Shown: positions 1 to 12,933 of the stretch, piece after piece
How positions within the stretch are numbered: position 1 is the first letter of the stretch
Layout of the letters: the number at the start of each line of letters is the position of its first letter
NCBI RefSeq assembly: GCF_039555335.1
Contig: NC_092644.1
Span: 43,758,667 to 43,822,666 of the forward strand
Direction of reading: 5' to 3'
Origin: Amphiura filiformis
Taxonomy: Eukaryota > Echinodermata > Ophiuroidea > Amphilepidida > Amphiuridae
Length of the DNA stretch: 64,000 nucleotides
Translations under genes and position numbers: made by a program
Notes under the pieces: generated by a model
The model's input: only the letters and a program-made list of their open reading frames with translations
The model's database searches: none
Told to the model about the DNA's origin: nothing

Positions 1-198
1 CAAACGCCCGGATGTCATTAATTATTGCTGCCCACCCAGTAAATTATTTTTCCCAATTTGAGGGCAAAAATAAATTAAATTGCCCACCCAGTAAATTATC
101 CTTATCTTACCTCCCTGGTGCCATATACTTTGTGTGGTGATTGTTTCGATCGTGGTTCATTACTCAAGCGTGTTATCCCGTTGTACATAACTTCGATA

Positions 199-943
199 CT
201 ACACCACATTTCGCCATAATACATTCTAGAAACGCTTGCTGTTAGAATAAGAAAAATTTTAATGCTAATTTATTGCACATTCTAGGGAAGCGTGGTTACC
301 TTTTAAAATAACCGAGTGAGAGGGTTTTCAAGAAAATATTTTTCCTGTCAAAACTGAAGCATCCTCTGTATAAAAGAAAATATGAATATTAACTGCACAT
401 CATATATAACGATTCGTGATACCCAATTGTGGCACATTTGATGTCGTTTAAGAAGCAGAGAATTTTATTTCAATTTTATATACGCCAAAATATTTTTTTA
501 ATTGAGCAAAAATAAGGATAGAAAAAACGTTGAAAATCCTATGTGAATATTACATTAGACCCGGCAAAATATTACTGTTTCGTTTCTATGGTAATCTAAT
601 CTTTTCTCTCCCCAAGAAACAGTTGGGGTCTAAAATGGATTTTTATGTAATTGATAAAAACATCGAACGTGTGTACAAGAAAATGGTAGGTTTTCCTCTA
701 TAGTATTTTACTGACCATGGAAATGTACTGAGACACAAGCACGTGTCAAAATCGATATAATGTATTGTCCATACAGACGCCCATTTATTATGTTTATTAA
801 TGTTTTTTTTGTATAAAACACGCAGTTAACAATAATTGAGCGCTAATAATACACATAAATGTTTTTAGGCAAATAAAATTCCAAAATATGGTGCGTTTTC
901 TGCCTTTGCTTGTCACGTGGTAGGCCTATGTTGAAGTTGCGAT
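199..943. repeat. Left copy of a 745-bp direct repeat shared with the window's right end
   Basis: From ACACCACATTTCGCCATAAT onward this stretch matches 63264-64000 in the same orientation, with only scattered substitutions and small indels. No coding frame of note and no terminal inverted repeat is seen. The right copy runs off the window, so the full unit length is unknown. It could be a dispersed mobile repeat or a segmental duplication. Confidence 0.85.
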
Positions 944-978
944 TATATCTTCAAATAAGTTTCAAATGAATTCCAAGA

Positions 979-1064
979 AGACAAGTGGCCGAGTGGTCTA
1001 AGGCGCTGGGTTCATAGTGTATTCAAAGCAGTCCGCCGCCGTGAGTTCGAACCCCGCTTCCGCC
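979..1064 (+). pseudogene. tRNA-Leu-like pseudogene or SINE head
   Basis: An A-box-like TGGCCGAGTGG (986-996) and a B-box-like GAGTTCGAACCCC (1043-1055) have tRNA spacing. The D-stem pairs GCC with GGC and the order resembles a class II (Leu) tRNA. The acceptor arms do not pair and the anticodon stem is poor, so it is unlikely to be a functional tRNA. An AT-rich tail with TTAAAAT repeats follows, which fits a retroposed SINE. Not confirmed by covariance search. Confidence 0.55.
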
Positions 1065-2609
1065 CAACTTTAATGAAGTAAAATTAAAATTAAAATTTTA
1101 CTTTAAAAAAATTTCATATTGGGGAAATGTGACTGGCAGAATTTATGTATGGCGTGGAGTGGTGTGCTTCGATACTGAATACTTATTGTAACGCGTTTTA
1201 ACTGTCTGTTACAGTCTGTCGTTTTGGATACATTTTGATGTTTGTTTGGTATCACGGTACCTTCAAGTTTTCATTTATTTAGTTATTGCAACGGTTATAC
1301 ACTACCCTGATAAGCATTAATATAATCAGGAAACAAAACAAGGGGGAGCAAAAATCTTAAAATTTTGGATTTTTGCCCCATGAGAATTTCGGTGCTTTTT
1401 GTTCTGACTGGGGAAAAGGGGAGAATGCCCTAGTGTAGGGAAAAATGAATGGTATTGTTTTACGTTCATAGTTAAAAACTAACAAACAAACAAACCAAAC
1501 AAACGAATAAAACAATATAATGGGAACATGTTTTGTTAATACATCAGCAACAACACTCGACATGTTTACTTCCTTAAAATGCATGCTTATGATTGTTTGC
1601 GTAAAATGTTACTTAGGGAAAAATTGCCTAGTCTTAATACAGCAGCTCTTGGCCTGGACTTGGTATATTTAAACTGCAGAATTGAAGGTATCTTTACTTT
1701 TTACGTGCCTGTAAAATAAAGCATGACAGACTCTGCACTATTTGACCCCCGGGATTTGACCTCATTATTCCAGTTTCTGAAATGGAAACATATCAAGATA
1801 TTTGTGATATCTCGATGGAGACACGAGTGAATTTTCCAAGAACAAAAGGACAAGATGAGATCGACAACACCCTAAGCGATAGCTATTAGCCACAATCACC
1901 TTACATCTTACTCAAAGTTAAGTACACTCGATAAAGTTTTCAACACTTAGTTAAACACGATCGTCACACTTATCCTTATAAGCTTAAAAGTGTAAACAAT
2001 TGGCCAACTGCGTACCGGAACTGCGCACAGAATTAAAGCAATCCAGTGTTCAATATTTTACAGGTGTACTTTCTATGGTAACATTCGGAATGTGTAATAT
2101 TTAAAAAGTGTGCTAACTTTATTGAACTTGGTTACAGATACTAGTAATTGATTATAATTCTCTCCCTTGATACTTCCTTTGTACAGATGTTCTCCCACAT
2201 TTAGAATGTATTTTGTACCTTCCTTATCAACATGCGGAATGCATAATTTAAACAGTTGGCTAACTCTTGGTTGCAGATCATTTGATAAGACTTCGATTCC
2301 TTTTATATACTATTTGAACTGGAAATATCTATCTTAATATTATAACTTGTTTTTTTTTTGTGTTCTTCTTCTTATATCATTTCAAAATAGTCAGCATATT
2401 TGCAAAGATGGGCAATTCCAAGCTCAGACTTGTTTTGACATATGTGATGTGATCTGTGAAACCCTTCACATGACAGTTTTTATTGTTGAGTTTTGTAGCA
2501 TCCCCACTGGCTACGCCACTGTTTATAACAATATCCATGCGCCGCCATCATGGAGGGGGAGAGAGAAGAGAGATAGAGAAAAGAAGGGTGAAGAGAAACA
2601 TAACCAAGC

Positions 2610-2652
2610 TTCGCCCTTCCACTTCATACAACAGCAGTTTTCTAACCCCACA
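2610..2652. repeat. 43-bp direct repeat, left copy
   Basis: The sequence starting TTCGCCCTTCCACTTCATAC is identical to 3791-3833. The two copies bracket the TIR element at 2653-3790. This is far longer than a normal DNA-transposon target-site duplication. Confidence 0.9.
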
Positions 2653-3790
2653 CACACCGACATCGCCTGGCTAATAATTGAATACATGAATACAAAACCC
2701 ACCCAAGTCCATGGGAAGTGATTTTGACAGAAAAACTTGTGTATCATTTTAATTCCTTCAGTTATATTTACCTGGTCAATATGGTAAGTTTTACTTGCAA
2801 ATGAGTGGGTTAAACTGTATTAAGTATGGCGATTATCATTTCAGGGACTTCGTGGGGTTCATTTTAAATTCTGGACTTCTGGTGGTTTTTTGAATCATAT
2901 ACAAAGACAACAATGTTGGAATGAGATTACCACTAGTAAGATAATACAAAATAAAGCACACAGGTATATATAATGTTGATTGGCATTCTGCCATGTAATA
3001 TAAACCACACACTTTCCTTTATTAAACCCATTTTTTTCTTCAGCAATGAAGGTGTTACAAGCTGACTTTTATACATACTGGATTTCAACCAATGTGTTAC
3101 AAGACTCAAGTCATGGACTTGGGTGGTTTTTCATACATGCTATTTTTTCACATGCTCAATAAACACAGAGGATGAATTTGAGTTGTTTTTTCATACATAC
3201 AACAGGCCTATGTAGGCCTATAGCAACAATTTCCCATGCTTAACTCAATTTGACCACAGAATGGACTTGGGTGGCTTTTGTATTCATATATTCAATTATT
3301 TGGTGCAGCAGAGACACTAAAATGAATACACGGGATCGATGCACGTGAATTGCTATGCACGATTTTGATATCAGACGAAAATCTTCGGATACCAGGTTAG
3401 AAAATGATGAATATCTCCCGTAAATGATTTCGTCTCAAGAAACCAGATCTGGTCTCATACACTTGAAAATACGTGTTGAACAGATATGATAGTCGTTAGT
3501 TTGCGCTTTGAGAAAAGGCCGTGAGTCTTGAACTCAAAATCTGACCAAAATTCTAATTTTATATTGCGTTGCTCCAGTGGAGGTAGTATGACCATTGACC
3601 GCAATGTCGTATACAAGCTTACTCACACAGTGAGAAATCAATTACCCGACTATTGTCAGTAGCCTTAGTCAGGTCACTTGGCTAATTATATGCGTCTCAT
3701 AAGGTGGGAATAAAATGAACTTTCGTGGCTGTGGATTCAACCTACCATGGCGATTTCTACAATGGATATATCGGGGCGATGACACTGTGT
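2653..3790. mobile_element. TIR element E1, copy 1, with a nested MITE
   Basis: The left end reads CACACCGACATCGCCTGG and the right end reads CGGGGCGATGACACTGTG, an imperfect inverted repeat. The body (3300-3790) matches 40760-41278, a second copy without the nested MITE. No transposase frame is seen, so it is non-autonomous. It is bracketed by the 43-bp direct repeats. Confidence 0.65.
2674..3300. mobile_element. MITE with about 40-bp TIRs, nested in E1
   Basis: The left arm (2674-2713) and the reverse complement of 3261-3300 share AATAATTGAATA and CCACCCAAGTCCAT with about two mismatches over 40 bp. The copy of E1 at 40722-41278 lacks this segment and serves as the empty site. Inner repeats of CTTGGGTGGTTTTTCATAC occur near 3119. 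No coding capacity. Confidence 0.75.
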
Positions 3791-3833
3791 TTCGCCCTTC
3801 CACTTCATACAACAGCAGTTTTCTAACCCCACA
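3791..3833. repeat. 43-bp direct repeat, right copy
   Basis: Identical to 2610-2652; bounds E1 copy 1 on the right. Confidence 0.9.
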
Positions 3834-4646
3834 GTAGCTCAGCATTGTATATTTCCATGCTTTTGTTATAATATTCTATACCGTTAAAATGATATCCATG
3901 CTATAGATGATAACTATATAATTATGAAGCTTGTTAAATCTTCTGGGAAGCTGGTGTGAAAATGGAGGAAGGTTATTTGATCCAATCTCATGAATTCATC
4001 CATTATAATCTTGTCCATATCATTCCCATAATAATATGGTATTCTCCCAGTTGGTTCACGTGTTGCTTTGTCCGATTTTCAATTTGTCATTTCCTGAAGT
4101 CATTAACTTTTGCTTGCTTGTCAAAACCAAGTGATTTTTTTCTATACCTGATAATATCTATTCATTGTGTCAGTATTAATTCATCGTCTGTTCTTTAACT
4201 GTAACGGCGACCAATATAATTGTAATCAGCAATTTTGCAACTTAGCAGCCACACTTTCATGATTAATGTATAAACAAAATGTCGGTTTCGAAAGATATTT
4301 ATTTAGTTAAATTAAGATAATGCGTACAAAATACGAGATACTTGTAATAAATATCTGAACATCGCAGGTAAGCGGCTAAGAAAAATAAAATTGTACCAGA
4401 CCTGTGTTTAATTTTAATATTGCATGCAATTACGTTTATCACCGTTAATAAAGAGATTGCGATGTTCCAAACGCAGCACGTGGACCGTACGTTTTCGGTT
4501 CCAAACTAAATTGTGCTCACGAAGGAGAACAAGTCGGCTGGAATATAGACTATAATATTTGATCTAATCTAATCTAGGTCGATAGAGGGCGTAGTGATTG
4601 AAAAATTAACAGTAAGCGCAGGCTACTGAGTCTCTGCCTAATTCAA
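3834..4646. other. No gene seen
   Basis: AT-rich sequence with only short open frames. No domain, TIR or RNA gene was recognised. Confidence 0.5.
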
Positions 4647-5263
4647 AAAGCCCACTTTTGATTTTGACTAAAATTTTTACTTAACATGCTGCTTAAACCT
4701 AATTGCATTTTTGTGCTCCCCAAATATTATAGTTACCCAAAAACACATATTTTGGTAGATTAAAGATCACTACAGCCATATATCATGACTTTACTTTCAA
4801 AATGAGACTTTTTCGTCCAGAAAATTGGGCGCGTTGCATGAATTTCGACATGAGGTAAAATCAGCATATTTCAACGTAGCATCTGCGTTTTATACTACGT
4901 TTGAATCCAAAATGGGAAATCGCAATGTCATTTTTTGTACGCAAAGTATCACACACATTTCAATGGGCAATCTCTGCGTATGGACATCGCGTATAAATTT
5001 AGTAGATTTTCAACACATCGCTGTACCTTTATTATAATGATTTGTTACAAACAAAAAGGATCATAATAGTAATTAGACTTTCCTTCGTATGTTCATTATC
5101 ATTGACTGTCTTTAACATATTGTATTTCAACGATGTATCTACGTTTATTTCGCACGTAGAAAATCTTCAAAACTGGCTAAATACGTGACTTCACTTCGAT
5201 ACAGGAGAGTGGTTTTGAATAGATCAACGTACGTCCGATACCTACGTTTGGAAATCGCAATCT
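4647..5263 (+). repeat. Dispersed repeat R1, copy 1
   Basis: Near-identical to 20397-21020 and a divergent relative of 54549-55045. Shared landmarks are TTTTGATTTTGACTAAAATT at the start and ACGTTTGGAAATCGC at the end. No terminal inverted repeat or protein domain is evident, so its class is unknown. Confidence 0.8.
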
Positions 5264-8200
5264 CTCTATTATTGAAAGTTATGAATCACTTTATGCTAAT
5301 TTGTCTTCAGGAAACATGGTAATACTGTTTTCATATTCATGTATCATGATCTTGATATCTACATCGCTATTCATTAATGTACAATATAAACATCACATTC
5401 TGTATTTCAATACTCAAAAGCTTTTACATACATGTAATGTGCTTTAAAATGTTATTGTTAGCTTACGATGATAGCAAACGAAGACAGAACATGTAAAATG
5501 AAATTCGGGATGGCGCGGACAAACCATCTTCCGGGCGTCGCCATGTTTCAGTATCAAATTATACATTCTGTATAAATATATAAGATATGGAAAAATATTA
5601 GGAAAATCTATTTGTACGTATAAATGCATGATATACAGATTGGGTTCAGATTTTTGAGCGGCTTTAACTTTTTCTAGCTGTCGATAATATGATTGTAAGA
5701 AATTCAACTCAATTAACAACACGCGGTCGTGTTTGGCGCCAGTTTAAACCTATGAGAAGAAGGGGAAAAGTGTATATGACGTATCCTGAGTAAAGTGATT
5801 AAAAAAATGTCCTATAACTTTGAGTATCTACGAAAATTATCTCAAATAGTTCTGTAGAAAGATTCGAACCGGGTATACCAACTTGATGTGGGGAACAAGA
5901 CAAAGACAAGATAAAAACTAATGCTGTATGTAAACCATGGTGGTGTACACTGATTCTACACTAGTAAAAATCCAAAACCAAATGGATAGTAGACACAAGT
6001 AAACATAAATGCAACCGACGTTTCGAGCAGATAAACTGCCCTTCCTCAGGAACAAACAACAAAAATATATATACAGCAAATGATTGAATCTAGTTACAAG
6101 TAGGTAGCAAGCATAATAAAAAACCCTTTAAAAGGGAGCGCTCAGGCACGATTGGAAAACATGGTTGTGGAATGTAGGTCGGTTGTAAGTCATGTTTGTA
6201 CTTGTAGGTAGGAGGCAGTTGGTCAGTGTGGAATTTATGCACCCTTGTGGCTGTTATGATGGATGTGCAGGCATCGCATTTATTTGAGCTGGAATGGGTA
6301 TAGATTGAATGAACAGTTGGAGACATTGTTTTTTATCTACTAGGGCGATATTATGTTTATTGACGCAGTAAAATGTTTAATATATAAGGTAACAATAACA
6401 TAGTCTTTTAGAGTAAAGCAAGAGGCAATGTATCATATGAGGCAATAGTGAAGTAGAATACAGTTATAATAATATGTATGAATTACCTACCTAGAAGAAT
6501 GGACAGGGTAAATATTCTTTAAAGTGAAACTAATATTAAATGCGAATGCAGGTGACAGAGTAATATTCAAGGCAATTTTATCCTGTTATAAGCGTGTACT
6601 ATAAGTCTATTCATGACATTGTTTTACTGGTTAACTGTTCAAGAAGAAGTTTGAAATTAAATATATTTGATGACTGATCATTTTTTTCTAGTGATACTGC
6701 ATTTTGATGTGAACATATGCAGTGTTTTATTGTAGTTGTTCATGTGCTCACATGCTTGAATGAGAATATGATTTTTGTTTAAATAGCGTTACTAATGCGA
6801 TGCATGCCTCCGCACTAAGCTCCTTTGAATATACTGAAACAATATGATATTATTAATAATATCATACATAGGCACAGGTATAGTTTCGCATACCTTCAAC
6901 TGTTACCCTCCCTTTCATGTTGAAAGGCAGTGTCAATTAATTTTTAGGTAAAGGAACTTTGAGGAAAGGAGTCTTGAGGCAGCTGTCATTCTTGTTAGAT
7001 GATAAAAATATAAATTTGGGCTGAGTTGTGGGTGAGTGATGTAAAATGTGAGCGACCTCTGCATTGGACTTCAACTATAAATAGGGGGTAAAAGTTGAAG
7101 GTATAGAACTGGGCCTGTTCTACAGTCCATGGTTAATTATTACGATCCACAACATGCTCATTTATTAGGGCACTGTTCTTCAACCCCAATATGTTTGTAC
7201 GTTCATTGGATGACCTTTGAAAATTTGGATACCAAACTCATACTTGGCAATTGGAGGTTGAATTGGACACTATGTTGTTTAACTGAGATTATTGAAGTAT
7301 GCCTTTGGGATGAGGCCATTGGGGTATAGTGAGTGCTGGGAAGTTCATTAGTGGCCACTGTTCCGCTATAAAAAGTGAAGGTCTCCAGTGTGTGATGCTT
7401 GTAATTTTATGGATCAGTAATTGAGCTAAATAGCCAAAATTGTCTTGGGGCTTTTCTCTCTGACACATAAGACAATAAATTTGGTTCTGGTTAATAGTCG
7501 GCTTGTTCTGTGTATAATTCCCAGAATTACCAATTAGTTAAAAACACAAGTATTGACAGATTTGGCAAATTTTGCATAAATGGAACCGGGAAATGGGACC
7601 TTGGCAGTGGGGTTAATTTCAACAAGAGAGGGATACATGTAGTAAGTTGAAGGTCTATGGAACTATACCTATTCAGGCACATTGCATGTGTGCAATATAA
7701 TGGAGAAGATAAGCTAAAATATATTGAAACAGGTAGTTTTAGAATTCAATATAATTAAGAATGTTGTTGTATTGGGCGGATCCTGCTGCGAATTTGCACT
7801 TCAGCCTATTCAGAATTTTATACCACTGGAAACCTCTGGCAAAATAGTTTCTGTATAAAATAATTCTTGCTGATTAATTCGTTTAACAAGCCTATGGTCA
7901 AATTTGTTCCCAAAATAACACAGCAAGTATATGGGCCATATATATACATAGCCTGTATCAAAATGCTACCAATAGCTAGCATATATGCTTATTTATACTT
8001 GCAAACAAACAATCTGATCCCGGGAATCTGATCAACTGAAGTTGTGAGATTTAAGTTTTTGCTTGTGGATATAGATCTACTGACAAATCTCATAAAAAGT
8101 GTATGCTAGGATTGTGAAATACCCTTTAACATATTATGTCACATTTAGTGATTCAGAAACAGACATGTATGCAATTGAATGTTACCCATGAAAATGAAAA

Positions 8201-8510
8201 GTAAATTTTAAGTTGTACATGTTATAACGATCTGAATAATACAATTCAATTTAAATGTTACACCACTTTATCACCAATGCATCATTTTCACAAAAAACAA
8301 AACAAAAAACAAAAACAAAATAATTTAAGCCCTATACCTCCAATGTGCTCTGCTCAAGTTCGGGCTCTGCTCAAGTTCGGATGCCATTTTACCAAAAATG
8401 ATAAAACTTGATAAATTTGCGTCTGCGGATATTCCAATCTATTGGTTTTGAAGATGATGCTGTGGATATAAATTTGTATCTGCGGAATATTCCAATTTCT
8501 GTTGGTCTTA
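5264..8510. other. No gene seen; unclassified intergenic DNA
   Basis: Only short open frames. A loosely inverted pair containing ATACCTTCAACT lies near 6889 and 7095, and a short local repeat GCTCTGCTCAAGTTCGG occurs twice near 8350. Apart from the motif at 6016-6050, nothing here can be assigned. Confidence 0.5.
6016..6050 (-). other. CTGAGGA-stem-GAAA motif (retroelement relic or ribozyme-like fold)
   Basis: On the minus strand CCTGAGGA is followed by one base, then GGGCAG, a five-base loop, CTGCTC and GAAACG. GGGCAG and CTGCTC form a six-pair stem including one G-U pair. The arrangement recalls a hammerhead core (CUGANGA, stem II, GAAA), but no stem III or cleavage site was found. The same architecture recurs at 52722-52761. 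Such sequences also occur as decayed retroelement ends. Confidence 0.3.
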
Positions 8511-10392
8511 AAGGAGAACTTTAGTGGAACTACAACAAAGCTTCATATGAAACCTTATATAGTTTGTTATTCATAATTGCCAATAAAACTGACATATAAT
8601 GTCTTATAAGATAGAAATAAGCAATTTTGAGACATTTTTTTGGCTAACGGAAGCCTCTATTTTGCTCATGAATATTCATAGCCTATGACGTTGCTGTGCT
8701 GAACCAGAGTCTATATGGCTCCTGTTGCTATTATACGAAAATAATAAATTGGATCTTGCTGTTTCAAACTTCATTAATGTTATAACAGTATTTACAATAA
8801 ATTGTATATGAAACTTTTATAAATTAAATCCAAACCTGATTTCTGTAACTATTTTGATAAAAACCATGCTTACAATTGGTTTTGAAACAATTTCAGGGAT
8901 GTAGCATGGGGAGTTATTGCACTATCGAAATCACGCATTGTCCCATGTGCAATATAAACATCTCTAATTCAGGTCAGTCGGCCAGCATAACAGGGGTCAT
9001 TATTCATGACAATCCCTATGAACAAGTTTGGTAATTTGTTTCCTGATGAATGATGAACAAGTTTGTTGATTTGTTTCAAACATTTTTGGATCGTCAGTGT
9101 GATATAACAGGTCACTTGAAAGCATTTGTTGTGACTGTCCGCTGGTTCCGCCGGGATCGTAAATGGCTATAAACAATCCAGAATTCGACAACTGCTATAC
9201 ATGCTGAGTGAATTGAATCAAGAAGTGAATGGCCTATCCAGTGAATTTAAACACTTGATTTATTTCCCTCACCATTTCAGCAGTAAAAAGAGAATATAAT
9301 AATCCATGTAAAGTCTGCAGAAGTGTAGACAAAACTGGGGATACCACTATCGTTCTCGACGATATGCATAGGGCCTGCTATACATTTATGCTATGCATAA
9401 ATCGCCGGCTAACTCACACCTTTGGTATCGGGTCGATGACTTCCGTGACTAGTGAGTATAAATTCATCCGGGGAAAATCATGCCTGTGCATGGACTGAAT
9501 TTTCTTCAAAATTGGTTGGCATTGTGTGGATTGAAAGAAAGATGTGGTATTGGAAGATCAAGTTGTCCTTCTTACTAATTGCTCATTTCAACAACTTTAT
9601 CAGTAAAAATGAAGTTGAAAAGTTCATAGGCAAGTTGTTTACATTCACAACTTCAGCACTCGCACGCAGTCCGACACTAAGTAGAAACACTGGCGTAGTC
9701 TTGTTTTAAGTCTTCCGATACCCTGAACAATATATTCAAAATTCCATTAATTTTATCCTATAAATACTTATTTTGACCTATTAAATGATATGATACTAAT
9801 TATTTTGAATTATTTTTTGTCATTTTGGAGCAAATAAATTTAAATTAATCTTGGGAGTGGTTGGATGAAATGCTAGTCTTGATCAAGTCTCCCATAAATG
9901 AATCTGTTTTTGCGTAAGGTCAGTCCACTTTTGCCCGGCACTTTTGATCAAATATATTACTACTTTTTGCACAAAATAGCTGCAAATTACTGAAAAAATG
10001 GGATTTCAATCTTGATTTATAGAGTCAATTTATCACTTTTTGCATTGGGACTGCTCCTACATTTATTTTATGACTGCCATGGCAGTTCACCTTTCAGTCT
10101 CTCGAGCTCTCAGTGAAACTAGTATACAAACTCAACATGAGCATGATGAGCTCAAGGCCCTTTTAGCACAGTGACGTCATAATTCCATCCCATAATATTT
10201 GCCCCTATCCCATCAGCACCTTCGGCAGTAGTGGCAAATTTGAAATATTACTGGGCGAGGGAATGTTGTTTTTATTCATATTTTGCCCTAATACGATGAA
10301 AAAACGTTTTTGAATAATCAGGCTATGCTTGATAAATATTTTAGAATCATTTGATATAAATTTGTTTCTTCACTGCAGTTCTCCTTTAAAGA
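8511..10392. mobile_element. Possible TIR-flanked element of about 1.9 kb
   Basis: The left end AAAGGAGAACTTTAGTGGAA (8511) and the right end CACTGCAGTTCTCCTTTAAA (10373-10392) are inverted repeats with a few mismatches. Further in, both arms carry a relaxed GACG..GCTGTGCT motif. No transposase frame is seen. Either a large non-autonomous element or two separate MITE ends. Confidence 0.4.
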
Positions 10393-11264
10393 TAATACTG
10401 CCACGGTGGAGGCTCTTGTGTAGAGTGTGAATGAGATGACCACAGTGTATAGTGTGGATGAGATGACCCCTTGTGAACTTCTGGCAAATCCAGAACAGTC
10501 AGAACACGCCTACTTACTTACCTCTCAATGCAAATTTAAGAAGTTCACGGACATTTGGTAAACTTGGAAAACCATGCAGGCTGACCTAGCTTGCTGACAT
10601 CTGTGCTGACATTGTCCATAAAACAAAATCTGTTCATGGCCAATATGTAACTTGCGAACTTCCACACCACTATCAATCTGTCAACATGGTCAACGCTCAT
10701 AATTATTGAAACTGATTATCATTCCCAGGTAACAAAACCCTCCACTAAGGGCAACAGAACATAGTTTTATAAATAATTTCATGGGAAATGAGGCTAATAT
10801 TTCATCCCCACCTCCGTTTAAAATCTCACTGCTGCATATATTTATGAACTATGTCATGAGGAGTGAGGTTAATTTTGGAGCTGGCATTAGTCTGCATGTA
10901 GTGCATTTCTATTACTGAGATACCATGCATTATTCTACAAAATATTTTTAGTGATTACAAAGCAAAAGCATTTGCAAAAGAGGCTCGACTTAAAGCTACT
11001 TAGGTTCAGAGGTCGATTTTTTTGATTTTTATTCCAAGGTCTAACCTGAATGTATATATTCACTCAGGTGTACCTGAGCGAAAAAAATAACCAATCTATA
11101 GCAATAATTCAACCATGATAGCAAGCAAAATATCAAAACTACAGAGCCAAAAATATAGCTTTTCTACAAAAAGAGAGCTAGCATGTATGCTTCTGAAATA
11201 GTTTGCACTGCCTAAAATGAATTGTTACATATTGTAACTGTTTTCATTTTTATCAATTGGTTAC
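10393..11264. other. No gene seen; small local tandem repeat
   Basis: An imperfect pair of units containing GTGTGNATGAGATGACC lies at about 10418-10466. Otherwise AT-rich sequence without recognisable coding or RNA features. Confidence 0.45.
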
Positions 11265-11690
11265 CCCGTTTGATTTGATTTGATTTGTTCGAGTTTTTGA
11301 CAACCCTGGATAACCCAAGAAAGCCTCTATTGAAGCTTATTTCCATTGGGGTCCATTTGAAAACCGGGACGGATTGGGAACAGTCAGTGGTTAACACCCT
11401 ACTCTTTTCGAAACTGGCTGCGAGATACATGTACAGGTATGGCTCTCTGCACACGGGACTGACGGCTTAACGTCCCCTCCGAAGGACGGGGTACTTTCAT
11501 GATTCATTTACCCAATTCTAAATGAATCATGGCGAGAGCGGAAGTCTGAATTTAATCTACAGATGTTGCCAATTAATTTCAGACTTTTGTTTTCCAAGTC
11601 AATATCCCAGCAAATCGCCACCACCGGGAATTGAACGTGGGACCTCGTGCACTAAAGGCAAGTACCCTAACCATTGCGCCACGCTCTTTA
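11265..11690 (-). mobile_element. tRNA-derived SINE
   Basis: On the minus strand, an A-box-like TGGCGCAATGGTTAGGG and a degenerate B-box CACGTTCAATTCCCG lie at about 11625-11682. A body follows with GAGGGGACGTTAAGCCGTC and, at the 3' end, a (CAAAT)n tail at 11275-11290. Head, body and short-repeat tail are the standard SINE architecture. I believe similar bodies are common in marine invertebrate genomes, but this is recollection. A 12-bp-arm hairpin containing ATGATTCATTTA lies at 11499-11530. Confidence 0.65.
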
Positions 11691-12120
11691 TAGTTGCTCC
11701 TCATTTATTTCTATTCCAAATATATAGTCAAATTACGTGATAAATTGACAGAGATAAAAACTTCAAAAAGTATAGATTATTAAAGATTGCCACAAATAAT
11801 GTATAACACACAAAATAACAGATAACATTTTATACATTTTAGTCAGATATGGAATTTAAAAACCACTACTTGCTTCGCTTAGCAAGTTCATGAAGTAGGG
11901 TGCATGACTCAGGACTGTCCTGAAACACATCTGGGTGAGTTAAATGTTTATATGATGATAAGAGGTATACAATGAGAAACCGTCGATGACGCTTACCCGT
12001 CAATTTCAGGCACAAACGTATTTCCTTCGTCGTGGACCACAATTCTAACTAATACGAATCAGGAAGGTGAGAGTTCATAAGGGCAATGTCGGGACCCTGG
12101 GGTCACGCCACTGTTCGACC

Positions 12121-12479
12121 TAGACTAATTCCAATCAGCCGTATACACTTCGCATGTACTGTGTATGCTTCGTAGTGACGACTGATTATCTTACAGCCAA
12201 TATCATGACGGACTTCTGAAAACTATTCAATGCGACTTCAGTTGTGCGCCGTAGCGCGACTGACTAGCGGCGCCCGCGTACCGCGTCGCTGTACCGCGCC
12301 GCTGTGACTAGATCGCGCTCTGAACTTCTAAAAACAACAAAATCGGTCAAAAGGTCAATTTGGACACAACTGCGCATGCTCTATGCCACAGGAATCCTGT
12401 TGCAAAATCCGTCACTTTTTTTCCACGTAGTTTTCTCAGTCGTCAATCCAGACGGTTGACGACTGAGGGCAGCAGTCTA
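12121..12479 (+). repeat. 360-bp direct duplication, copy 1
   Basis: Matches 12578-12933 in the same orientation with few differences; a 98-bp spacer separates them. The core has CG-rich repeats (GTACCGCGTCGCTGTACCGC), against AT-rich surroundings. Near the end AGTCGTCAA and TTGACGACT form a hairpin. Confidence 0.9.
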
Positions 12480-12577
12480 TGTTCGACCTAGGATACATAT
12501 TTCGCCATTTTGTAATTATTAACGTATGGTCCCTGTTTGTTGAGGTTTCCACCGGATAGTCTGTGGCTAGTCTGAGA

Positions 12578-12933
12578 TAGACTAATTCCAATCAGCCGTC
12601 TACACTTCACATGTACTGTCATGCTTCGTAGTGACGACTGATTATCTTACAGCCCAAATCATGACGGACTTCTGAAAACTATTCAATGCGACTTTGGTTA
12701 TGCGCCGTAGCGCGACTGACTAGCGGCGCCCGTGTACCGCGTCGCTGTACCGCGCCGCTGTGACAAGATCGCGCTCTGAACTTCTAAAACAACAAACTCG
12801 GTCAAAAGGTCAATTTGGACACAACTGCGCACGCTCTATGCCACAGGAATCCTGTTGCAAAATCCGTCACTTTTTTCCACGTAGTTTTCTCAGTCGTCAA
12901 TCCAGATGGTTGACGACTGAGGGCAGCAGTCTA
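12578..12933 (+). repeat. 360-bp direct duplication, copy 2
   Basis: Second copy of 12121-12479. The near identity points to a recent local duplication, or to two insertions of one element. Confidence 0.9.

Noticed and set aside
2347..2721. 124-codon open frame with a hydrophobic start
   Set aside because: The frame runs into the 43-bp direct repeat and a MITE arm; no known domain and no splice or start context.
5860..5885. Reverse-complement B-box-like GGTTCGAATC
   Set aside because: No A-box or tRNA fold at the expected distance on that strand.
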